Part shown: piece after piece, positions 5,958 through 11,859 of the stretch
How the letters are laid out: every line of letters starts with the position of its first letter
How positions within the stretch are numbered: position 1 is the first letter of the stretch
Assembly (NCBI GenBank): GCA_964588525.1
Contig: CAZPQC010000089.1
Location: 1-16,107 of the forward strand
Direction: 5' to 3'
Source of the DNA: JAFGQJ01 sp964588525
GTDB taxonomy: Bacteria; Spirochaetota; Spirochaetia; SZUA-6; DRHE01
Length of the DNA: 16,107 nucleotides
The notes under the pieces: generated by a model
Databases searched by the model: none
Told to the model about the DNA's origin: nothing
Seen by the model: only the letters and a program-made list of their open reading frames with translations
Program-made: the position numbers and the translations under genes

Positions 5958-6488
5958 TCAGTCTTTATCCTCGGTTATTTGTTCGGCGGGGGTGTCGGCG
6001 CCGGAGGTGCGGCTTCCCGCCGGCTGGGCTGCCTTCTGCTGAGAACCGGAGGTGCGGCTGTCCGCAGGCCGTCTCCCGGATGGCCGTTCAGCGGAAGGCC
6101 GTTCAGCGCGGCTTCCGCCCCCTCCCTGCTCTGCCCTCGGTTTCTTGGTAATGAGCTCAGCTACCTTGGCCTGCTTTCCGACGCGATCGCGGATGTAGTA
6201 CAATTTGGCTCTGCGCACCCGTCCCCGTCGGCTTATTTCGATCTTCTGGATTCGGGGTGAGTTCAGGGGGAACGTTCGCTCGACCCCCACTCCGTAGGAG
6301 ATCTTGCGCACCTTGAAGGTCTTGCGGATTCCGGCTCGCTTGATGGCGATGCACAGCCCCTCGAAGACCTGAACACGCTCGGTTTTTCCTTCGATGATCT
6401 TGTAGTGGATTTTCAACGTATCGCCGATTGAGAAATCAGGCAGATCGCTGCGAATTTGTTCCGCTTCAACGATGCGTATCTTGTTCAT
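5958..6488 (-). CDS. rplS: Ribosomal protein L19 with a long low-complexity C-terminal tail
   Basis: Residues 1-115 are a clear L19 (DFSIGDTLKIHYKIIEGKTE, VFEGLCIAIKRAG, YGVGVERTFPLNSP, GRVRRAKLYYIRDRVGK), a 50S protein at the interface with the 30S subunit. Bacterial L19 normally ends here. This one continues for about 60 residues of Ala/Arg/Gly/Ser/Pro/Glu-rich sequence containing AERPS twice and SRTSG twice, ending in the acidic ITEDKD. The tail is predicted disordered and its repeats are also visible in the DNA. The start has GGAG 6 nt upstream and follows trmD by 12 nt. Confidence 0.95.
   Translation of the reverse strand: MNKIRIVEAEQIRSDLPDFSIGDTLKIHYKIIEGKTERVQVFEGLCIAIKRAGIRKTFKVRKISYGVGVERTFPLNSPRIQKIEISRRGRVRRAKLYYIRDRVGKQAKVAELITKKPRAEQGGGGSRAERPSAERPSGRRPADSRTSGSQQKAAQPAGSRTSGADTPAEQITEDKD
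6001..6108. repeat. Short direct repeats encoding the L19 tail
   Basis: CCGGAGGTGCGGCT occurs at 6001-6014 and 6046-6059 (45-bp spacing, in frame). GGCCGTTCAGCG occurs at 6082-6093 and 6097-6108 (15-bp spacing, in frame). Both encode repeated peptide units of the rplS extension, which suggests growth by slippage or local duplication. Confidence 0.85.
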
Positions 6489-6500
6489 CTTGCTCTCCTA

Positions 6501-7202
6501 TTATCCTTGGTTCTCGCTTTTTTCATCATCATGCTTGAGCTCCGGCCGGAACTTATGCGTTTTTTCCACGCTCTTCTCCCGTCTCCAGCGCTCGATCTCC
6601 GCGTGGTTCCCGGACAGAAGAACTTCCGGCACCTCGCAGCCGCGAAAAACGGCCGGACGGGTGTACTGGGGATATTCCAGCAACCCCGCGGAGAAGCTCT
6701 CCTCGGCCAGGGAATCGACCGCAATGACTCCTTTGACGAGGCGCACGATCGTATCGATTACGACCATGGCGGCAACTTCTCCGCCGCTCAGGACGTAATT
6801 TCCAACGGAAATCTCATCCGTCACGAACAGATCGATGATCCTCTGGTCGATCCCCTCGTAACGACCACAGATCATCGCCACCCTGCTCTCTGCGGCAAAC
6901 TCCCGGGCCAGCGCTTGAGACCACAGTCTTCCCGAGGGTGTCAGGTAGACGACCCGGGTGCGCCTGCGCTTCACCCCGGGCACCGACTCCAGCGCCCCGG
7001 CAAGGGGTTCCGGTTTGAGTACCATGCCGGGCCCGCCGCCGTAGGTGGCGTCGTCGCAGCTCTTGTGCTTGTCCTTGGCAAAATCCCGGATGTTGATCAG
7101 ATCAAGCTCAACCTGATGCTGCTCCACCGCCCTGGCCAGGATGGAAGAGCTTCGATATCCCTCGAAGATCTCCGGGAACAAGGTCAAAATGTGAAAGATC
7201 AC
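6501..7202 (-). CDS. trmD: tRNA (guanine-N1)-methyltransferase (m1G37)
   Basis: This 233-residue protein has the SPOUT trefoil-knot hallmarks of TrmD: LTLFPEIF at the N-terminus, DDATYGGGPGMV (51-61), CGRYEGID (112-119), ISVGNYVLSGGE (131-142) and LEYPQYTRP (175-183). Asp150 and Arg154 stand where the catalytic Asp/Arg are expected. The enzyme methylates G37 of tRNAs using S-adenosylmethionine and so prevents +1 frameshifting. The start is a GTG whose last bases overlap the rimM stop as GTGA, so translation is probably coupled. The basic and acidic tail after residue 205 is of ordinary length. Confidence 0.97.
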   Translation of the reverse strand: MIFHILTLFPEIFEGYRSSSILARAVEQHQVELDLINIRDFAKDKHKSCDDATYGGGPGMVLKPEPLAGALESVPGVKRRRTRVVYLTPSGRLWSQALAREFAAESRVAMICGRYEGIDQRIIDLFVTDEISVGNYVLSGGEVAAMVVIDTIVRLVKGVIAVDSLAEESFSAGLLEYPQYTRPAVFRGCEVPEVLLSGNHAEIERWRREKSVEKTHKFRPELKHDDEKSENQG

Positions 7203-7717
7203 GGCTGCTCGTACGCCTCGGTGAGCTCGATACGTCGATCGGCTATATCGACTTTGCCCACAAAATGTTTGGAGAAGGGAACGATCAATCTCTTCCCCTC
7301 CGGCGACTCCACCTCCAGGAAATCCCCGCCGCCGCCCTCGGGAACGGCCGCCACGATGCCGATCAGGATTTTCCCCTGATACAGGCGGCAGCCCTGAAGG
7401 TCGGCGATGTAGTATTCCTCTTCCCCGAGCACGCTGGCAAACTGGCGATCGACCCAGATGAACTGCCCGCGATACCCGTCTCCTCTCTCGCGGTCATCGA
7501 TTCCCGCGAGTTTCAGAAGCACCGCTCCCGCACCCCGCCGTACATCCTGCACTTCGAAAAGTGACAGTTTGCCCGCTGCGCCCAGAAGGACGTTCTTCAA
7601 TCGCAGCAAATGCTCGATCTCTCCCGACAGACTCTTAACCTTGAGGTACCCCTTTAGCCCATGACTCGTTTGGACCCTGCCGACGGCGAGCAGCTGGGCA
7701 CGGCCTTCATCTCCCAT
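7199..7717 (-). CDS. rimM: 16S rRNA processing protein RimM
   Basis: The protein has 172 residues, normal for RimM. The N-terminal beta-barrel begins LAVGRVQTSHGLKGYLKVKS. The PRC-barrel part carries EEEYYIADLQGCRLY, then GIVAAVPEGGGGDFLEVE and the closing VPFSKHFVGKVDI. RimM binds S19 and assists maturation of the 30S head; its place between the S16/KH genes and trmD is the classical order. The ATG at 7717 lies 9 nt after the khpA stop. Only a weak purine run (GAAAG) precedes it, so translation is probably coupled to khpA. Confidence 0.96.
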   Translation of the reverse strand: MGDEGRAQLLAVGRVQTSHGLKGYLKVKSLSGEIEHLLRLKNVLLGAAGKLSLFEVQDVRRGAGAVLLKLAGIDDRERGDGYRGQFIWVDRQFASVLGEEEYYIADLQGCRLYQGKILIGIVAAVPEGGGGDFLEVESPEGKRLIVPFSKHFVGKVDIADRRIELTEAYEQP

Positions 7718-7726
7718 CTTAAGCTT

Positions 7727-7960
7727 TCAGTCGAGTATTTCCAGCACTACCCTTTTCCCCGTTTTCGTGGAAGAAGCACTCAAGATGGTTCGTATCGCCT
7801 TGGCAATCCGACCGTGCTTTCCGATGACTTTTCCGATATCCCCTTGCGAAACCTTCAACTCGAGGATCGTGGATTTCTCACCCTCGATCATATTCACCAC
7901 TACCCCGCCGGGATCATCAACAAGTGACTTGGCGATGTACTCCACAAGTTCCTTTTCCAC
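7727..7960 (-). CDS. khpA: KH-domain RNA-binding protein KhpA (YlqC)
   Basis: This 77-residue single KH-domain protein runs from MEKELVEYIAKSLVDDPGGV to ILD at the C-terminus. The RNA-binding G-K-x-G-type loop is GKVIGKHGRIAKAIRT. KhpA-type proteins are RNA chaperones that in several bacteria pair with KhpB. I place the start at the GTG (7958-7960) because a full AGGAGG (7967-7972) lies 6 nt upstream and the product then begins as family members do. A longer reading from the ATG at 7973-7975 would make the ribosome-binding site itself code for Arg-Arg. The gene sits between rpsP and rimM as in Firmicutes. Confidence 0.93.
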   Translation of the reverse strand: MEKELVEYIAKSLVDDPGGVVVNMIEGEKSTILELKVSQGDIGKVIGKHGRIAKAIRTILSASSTKTGKRVVLEILD

Positions 7961-8002
7961 CGGGCGCCTCCTCATGCTTTCAGCAGCTGCAACCTCCGGC
8001 AG

Positions 8003-8257
8003 CTACTTGATCCGGAAATTGATGTTGTTCAGCAGTTTCCTGACGGTGTCGCTGGGTTGTGCTCCCTTGTTCAGCCAGTCTCGAACACGCTCTTCCTTGA
8101 CCTGGATCTGTTTTTCTCCGATCTCGATCGGGTGGTAGAATCCCACCTCCTCGATCGTTCTCCCGTCTCTGGGACTTCGAGAATCCATGACCACGATCCG
8201 GTAATAGGGTCTGCGTTTGGTTCCAAACCGCTTCAATCTAATCCGTACGCTCAACAT
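8003..8257 (-). CDS. rpsP: Ribosomal protein S16
   Basis: An 84-residue S16, a 30S protein needed for early assembly: SVRIRLKRFGTKRRPYYRIV, then DSRSPRDGRTIEEVGFYHPI and a typical basic end. The ATG at 8257 is given as the start, but the next codon is TTG followed by SVRIRLKRFG, the usual S16 N-terminus. The strong GGAGG stands 3 nt from the ATG and 6 nt from the TTG, so initiation at TTG (8254) is quite possible. It lies 39 nt after ffh, with a triple short repeat in between. Confidence 0.97.
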   Translation of the reverse strand: MLSVRIRLKRFGTKRRPYYRIVVMDSRSPRDGRTIEEVGFYHPIEIGEKQIQVKEERVRDWLNKGAQPSDTVRKLLNNINFRIK

Positions 8258-8267
8258 CTGCCTCCTA

Positions 8268-8308
8268 TAAGTGCTCTGGCTTATGTGCTCTCTGGGTTAT
8301 GTGCTCTG
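8268..8308. repeat. Three short repeats of the ffh 3' end (TTATGTGCTCTG on the + strand)
   Basis: On the plus strand TTATGTGCTCTG (8297-8308) holds the last codons and stop of ffh. TTATGTGCTCTCTG (8281-8294) and TAAGTGCTCTG (8268-8278) repeat it at 13-16 bp spacing, filling the ffh-rpsP gap up to the rpsP ribosome-binding site. Confidence 0.8.
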
Positions 8309-9631
8309 ACCAAGTTGCGCCAGGAAAGCGGACTGGGCTTTCTTGTTCTTGGTCATTTTTTTCATCATCAATCGTGCTTTCTCGAAATTCTTCAAGAGTT
8401 TGTTTACATCGTACACCGCGGTGCCGCTGCCCCTGGCGATCCTCTTCCTTCTGCTCGGGCCTATGATGCGGTGATTCCGGCGTTCGGCCCGGGTCATCGA
8501 GAGGATGATCGCCTCTTCCCGCTTCATCTCCCCCTCGTCGATCCGGCTTTCGTCTATCGCACCTCGCGCGCCGGGGATCATCTCGATCAGGGACTGCAGG
8601 CTTCCCATTTTACGGACACGCCGGAACTGATCCAGGTAGTCCTCCAGGGTGAAGCTCGCCCTGGCGAGCTTCTCCTGCAGCTGCTCCGCCTCCCGGATAT
8701 CGATCGTCTCCTGAGCCTTTTCGACCAGGCTCACCACGTCTCCCATGCCCAAAATCCGGGTGGCGATGCGCTCGGGATAGAACGGTTCCAGATCCGCCAG
8801 CTTCTCCCCGATCCCGATGAACTTGATCGGTTTGCCGGTGATGCTCTTCACCGAGAGGGCGGCCCCGCCCCTGGTATCCGAGTCGAACTTGCTCAGGATG
8901 ACTCCGGTCAGCTCGAGCTGCTCGTCGAAGGTCTTCGCGATATCCACGGCCGATTGGCCGGTCATCGCATCCGCCACCAGGAGAACCTCATCAGCAGCCG
9001 CCGCCTTCTTGACGGCCCGGATCTCCCGCATCATCTCGGCGTCGATCTGAAGCCGTCCCGACGTATCGATGATCGCCGTGTCATACTGGTGGCGGGAGGC
9101 GAACTGCAGACCCCGGCTCACCACCTTGACGGGGTTTTTCTCCGTCTCTTTGTAGATCTCCACCCCGCCCTGCTCCGCCAGGATCGACAGCTGCTCCACC
9201 GCGGCGGGTCGAACCAGATCCGCGGCCACCAGCAGGGGTTTCCTGCCCTCTTTTTTCAGGGCCACGGCCAGTTTCGCCGCCGTGGTCGTCTTTCCCGAAC
9301 CCTGCAATCCCAGCAGAAGGACGGTGGACAGCGTATCCGGGCCTTTCAGCTTCAGCTCCTGCCGGCTGTCGCCGAGCAGCTGAACCAGCTTGCCATGTAC
9401 GATCTTGACGAACTGCTGCCCGGGGGATACGGAACGCAGCACCTTCTCTCCGGAGGCCTCCTCGGTGGTCTGGTTGACGAAGCGCCGTACCACCCGGAGG
9501 GAGACATCCGCCTCCAGCAAGGCCAGCTTGATCTCGCCGATAGCATCCTGGATGTTCTTCTCCGAGATATGCGCTTTGCCGGAGATTTGGCGTACAATAT
9601 CCGTAAGTTTGTCCGAAATTCGTTCCAGCAT
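8297..9631 (-). CDS. ffh: Signal recognition particle GTPase Ffh
   Basis: A 444-residue protein of standard length. It has the N domain (1-100, with ALLEADVSLRVVRRF); the GTPase with G1 GLQGSGKT (108-115), the I-box region (AADLVRPAAVEQL), G3 DTSGRL (189-194), G4 SKFD (247-250, Ser for the usual Thr) and DTRGGAALS; and the Met-rich M domain (about 327-444, with GSLQSLIEMIPG and RRKRIARGSG) that binds SRP RNA and signal peptides. It targets nascent membrane proteins to FtsY and SecYEG. Homology starts at MLERISDKL, so ATG 9631 is chosen over a 14-residue longer frame. A near-consensus promoter lies immediately upstream, making ffh the probable first gene of the long operon. Confidence 0.97.
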   Translation of the reverse strand: MLERISDKLTDIVRQISGKAHISEKNIQDAIGEIKLALLEADVSLRVVRRFVNQTTEEASGEKVLRSVSPGQQFVKIVHGKLVQLLGDSRQELKLKGPDTLSTVLLLGLQGSGKTTTAAKLAVALKKEGRKPLLVAADLVRPAAVEQLSILAEQGGVEIYKETEKNPVKVVSRGLQFASRHQYDTAIIDTSGRLQIDAEMMREIRAVKKAAAADEVLLVADAMTGQSAVDIAKTFDEQLELTGVILSKFDSDTRGGAALSVKSITGKPIKFIGIGEKLADLEPFYPERIATRILGMGDVVSLVEKAQETIDIREAEQLQEKLARASFTLEDYLDQFRRVRKMGSLQSLIEMIPGARGAIDESRIDEGEMKREEAIILSMTRAERRNHRIIGPSRRKRIARGSGTAVYDVNKLLKNFEKARLMMKKMTKNKKAQSAFLAQLGQST

Positions 9632-9642
9632 AAATGTCCCTG

Positions 9643-9673
9643 AATATATACTGTTATTCCGAGCCCTTGTCAA
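9643..9673 (-). promoter_or_regulatory. Promoter of ffh and probably of the long downstream operon
   Basis: On the minus strand a perfect TTGACA (9673-9668) precedes a TATATATT run: TATATA at 9650-9645 with a 17-bp spacer, or TATATT at 9648-9643 with 19. The ffh ATG is at 9631, so the leader would be only about 5-8 nt. The GGGA at 9640-9637 lies at the expected start point. Confidence 0.65.
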
Positions 9674-9755
9674 CGACTATCGCGGCTCGAGGCGGCGCAG
9701 GCGGCTCAAGAGGGCGGGGCTGGGCCGGGTCGGGGTTTGTTCCGGGACGTACCCC

Positions 9756-11336
9756 TTACTGCACCAGAAAAAAATGCCGGTTCAGGTAGTCGAGCCGTTT
9801 GGCGGCCGGATCGGAATAGCGGCTTTCCGGAAACAACTCGTAGAGCAGGCTGTAGTAGTGCCGGGCCGATTCGAGGTCGCGATACGGGGAGTCCACCTCG
9901 TAGATACGGGCCAGGCGAAAGTACACCTCATCCAGACTCCCACCGTCGGGGTAGCGGCCGACGTACTGGTCCAGGGCTTGAATGGCGACCGAGAAGCGGC
10001 CGTCCTCTGTCTGAAAGCGGGCGACCTCGAGCAGCTCACCCTCGATCTGCGCGGATTCGAGGCTGAACAGCGAGGGCAGGACTTCGAGCAACAACCGGGA
10101 ATCCTTTGTGGCTATACTGGAGCGGACCAGACCCACGACGGCCCGTTCCCCGTACTCCCCCTCCAGACCCAGGTTCTCCCTGTAGTACTTGACGGCGGCC
10201 AGATGCTCCCCGGTGCGGGCGTAGCATTCGGCCAGCCTGTCGTTTAGATAGGGATCGCCGCTGCGCATGTTCCTCTGATACTCGATCAGGGCCAGTTCGT
10301 ATTCACCGAGGTCGAACAGCGTATCCGCGCTCCGGATCGGCGGTCCGGGCACGGGTTCGAACCCTACCGCCGTACTTTCCGGCTGGTTGGATAAGGCCGG
10401 CTGCTGCCGCTCCAAAGCGGCGGCGAAGTCCTGTTCGGGCACCACCAGAAGATGAACCACCTGGCTGCGGAGCACGGCTTGCTGATGATCCTGGTACTGG
10501 AAAGTCAGCTCATAGTCCCCGTAGTCCATGGCCTTGAAGTTGAAGGAGGTTCTGTTCTGGTAGTTCCGTCTGGAGAGAAAATCGATGCCCTGCTGCTCCC
10601 CTGTATCAGGCACCCCCCCGGTTCTCAGACCCGTGTAGATCCAACCGCCGCCCTCCAGATCGACCGCGATCGGGTCTCCCCTCCGGGCCACCAGTTGCCG
10701 CTCCCCCCGCGCAACCTCGGTTTGTTTTGGAGCCGGCCGAGCAGGCGAGGCAGAGACCGGGGGCTCCTGGGTGCGGATGGTCTGCGCACTAGCGGAACTA
10801 GCGGCGGGTGTGGTGGTGGGAGTGCTGACGGCGGGTGCTCGAGCAGCCTGAGTGCCGGTTTCGCCGGCCGGTGGAGCCGCTTTGGCTGCAGCCGCGGCCG
10901 CTGGAGCCGCGACCGGTGGAGGCGCGACGGGCGGAGGCGGCGGCTTCTCCACACCAGCCAGAGCACGGGCTGAGGGAGCAAATACCAGGACAGAAACTTC
11001 GACAGGACGGCTGGGCGGGGAGAGCCGGAATTCCCGGGCTCTTTCGGGAACATACGGCAGGGCCGCGGTGCGGGGCAGGTCCTCCGGTTCGGAGATCCAG
11101 AGTCTCTCCGGCAGCGCCGGCACACCCGGCTCGGGAAGTTGTCGTCCCAATACCAGAGGTTCCGCCTGAGGCGGACGCGGCCGGGGCAACGTCATTGCAA
11201 CGCGGATCGTCCGTTCAGCCGCCGCTTCGGGTCGCGGGTCGGACTGAGCTTCTTCTATCGGAATCTCCAGGCTCTGACAGCCTGCCAGCAGCACGATGCC
11301 CGCCACGAGCACGAGAAGACGGTTTCGTGTGTTCAT
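9756..11336 (-). CDS. TPR lipoprotein with Pro/Ala linker and beta domain, function unknown
   Basis: A 526-residue protein starting MNTRNRLLVLVAGIVLLAGC, with a canonical lipobox (L-A-G-C20). Residues 21-125 are Pro/Arg-rich. Residues 130-205 are an extreme Pro/Ala/Thr linker, probably extended. Residues about 212-300 look like a beta-sandwich (ARRGDPIAVDLEGGGWIYTG, then RTSFNFKAMDYGDYELTFQY). Residues 335-520 are TPR-like helices (LFDLGEYELALIEYQRNM, RLAECYARTGEHLAAVKYYR, VYFRLARIYE, ending in a BamD-like YSLLYELFPESRYSDPAAKR). An anchored scaffold reaching across the periplasm is a reasonable inference. The ATG at 11336 has AGGGG 7 nt upstream. The gene follows the membrane-protein gene by 31 nt. 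Confidence 0.88.
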   Translation of the reverse strand: MNTRNRLLVLVAGIVLLAGCQSLEIPIEEAQSDPRPEAAAERTIRVAMTLPRPRPPQAEPLVLGRQLPEPGVPALPERLWISEPEDLPRTAALPYVPERAREFRLSPPSRPVEVSVLVFAPSARALAGVEKPPPPPVAPPPVAAPAAAAAAKAAPPAGETGTQAARAPAVSTPTTTPAASSASAQTIRTQEPPVSASPARPAPKQTEVARGERQLVARRGDPIAVDLEGGGWIYTGLRTGGVPDTGEQQGIDFLSRRNYQNRTSFNFKAMDYGDYELTFQYQDHQQAVLRSQVVHLLVVPEQDFAAALERQQPALSNQPESTAVGFEPVPGPPIRSADTLFDLGEYELALIEYQRNMRSGDPYLNDRLAECYARTGEHLAAVKYYRENLGLEGEYGERAVVGLVRSSIATKDSRLLLEVLPSLFSLESAQIEGELLEVARFQTEDGRFSVAIQALDQYVGRYPDGGSLDEVYFRLARIYEVDSPYRDLESARHYYSLLYELFPESRYSDPAAKRLDYLNRHFFLVQ

Positions 11337-11367
11337 GTTCGTTCCCCTCCCAGTAAATCTCCCCATC

Positions 11368-11859
11368 TCAGGGGATGCCTTCAAACAACTCCTCTATCCT
11401 GCGATCGTTCTCCCGCCGTACCAGATCCGAGGCGATATCCTCCAGGGGGACCCAGTACCTGTTGACCTGCTCCTCCCCCCAGCGATCCAGCCGCGGTCGC
11501 AGAAGGTAAGGGCCGGGGCTGTCCCCCTGCACGTTCCGGGGTAGAACAAAATCCTGCACGCTTAGAGCGCTCTCTGTACCTATCCCCACACCGCCCCATT
11601 GCCTAGCCTGGGTGCCGCTGCCCGAGAAATCGTCGATGATTTGCTGGACTGACGAAACCGGGGCGTTTCCCTCCTCCGGCTCCGCTTCCACCCCGTTTCT
11701 TCCGGAACGCAGAACCAGCAGGGTGATCACTACGGAGAGAATGAAGAGGGCGGAAAAGGCGGCGATCCGCCCGGTTTTTGCAGGTATGCGTGCGCGGGAA
11801 ACGCGCGAAGCGAGTGCGGACTTCAGGGAAGTCAGTTTAAGCGTAACTCTTCTCCTCAA
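11368..11859 (-). CDS. Single-pass membrane protein with a conserved-looking C-terminus, function unknown
   Basis: A 163-residue protein. A basic cytoplasmic N-terminus (about 30 residues) precedes one transmembrane helix (32-51, FSALFILSVVITLLVL). An Asp/Ser/Gly-rich extracytoplasmic stretch follows, then a compact C-terminal region (LLRPRLDRWGEEQVNRYW, then PLEDIASDLVRRENDRRIEE). The last part looks like a defined motif and I believe relatives occur in other spirochaetes, but I cannot name it. The start is a TTG with GGAG 7 nt upstream, inside the end of smc, which it overlaps by 23 nt; no ATG or GTG is available before the transmembrane helix. The overlap suggests translation coupled to smc. 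Confidence 0.78.
   Translation of the reverse strand: MRRRVTLKLTSLKSALASRVSRARIPAKTGRIAAFSALFILSVVITLLVLRSGRNGVEAEPEEGNAPVSSVQQIIDDFSGSGTQARQWGGVGIGTESALSVQDFVLPRNVQGDSPGPYLLRPRLDRWGEEQVNRYWVPLEDIASDLVRRENDRRIEELFEGIP

Noticed and set aside
7961..7975. Five-codon N-terminal extension of khpA from the ATG at 7975
   Set aside because: These codons contain the AGGAGG ribosome-binding site for the GTG at 7960, and the product from that GTG matches the family start.
8057..9643. 528-residue plus-strand open frame opposite ffh
   Set aside because: It is antisense to a full canonical ffh. The composition (His/Leu/Asp/Gly-rich) is that of a reverse-frame shadow, with no recognisable domain.
9674..9755. 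GC-rich gap between the TPR lipoprotein and ffh as a terminator
   Set aside because: GGGGT/ACCCC can pair only across a long loop and no T-run follows, so an intrinsic terminator is not supported. A C-rich Rho-dependent site is possible but unproven.
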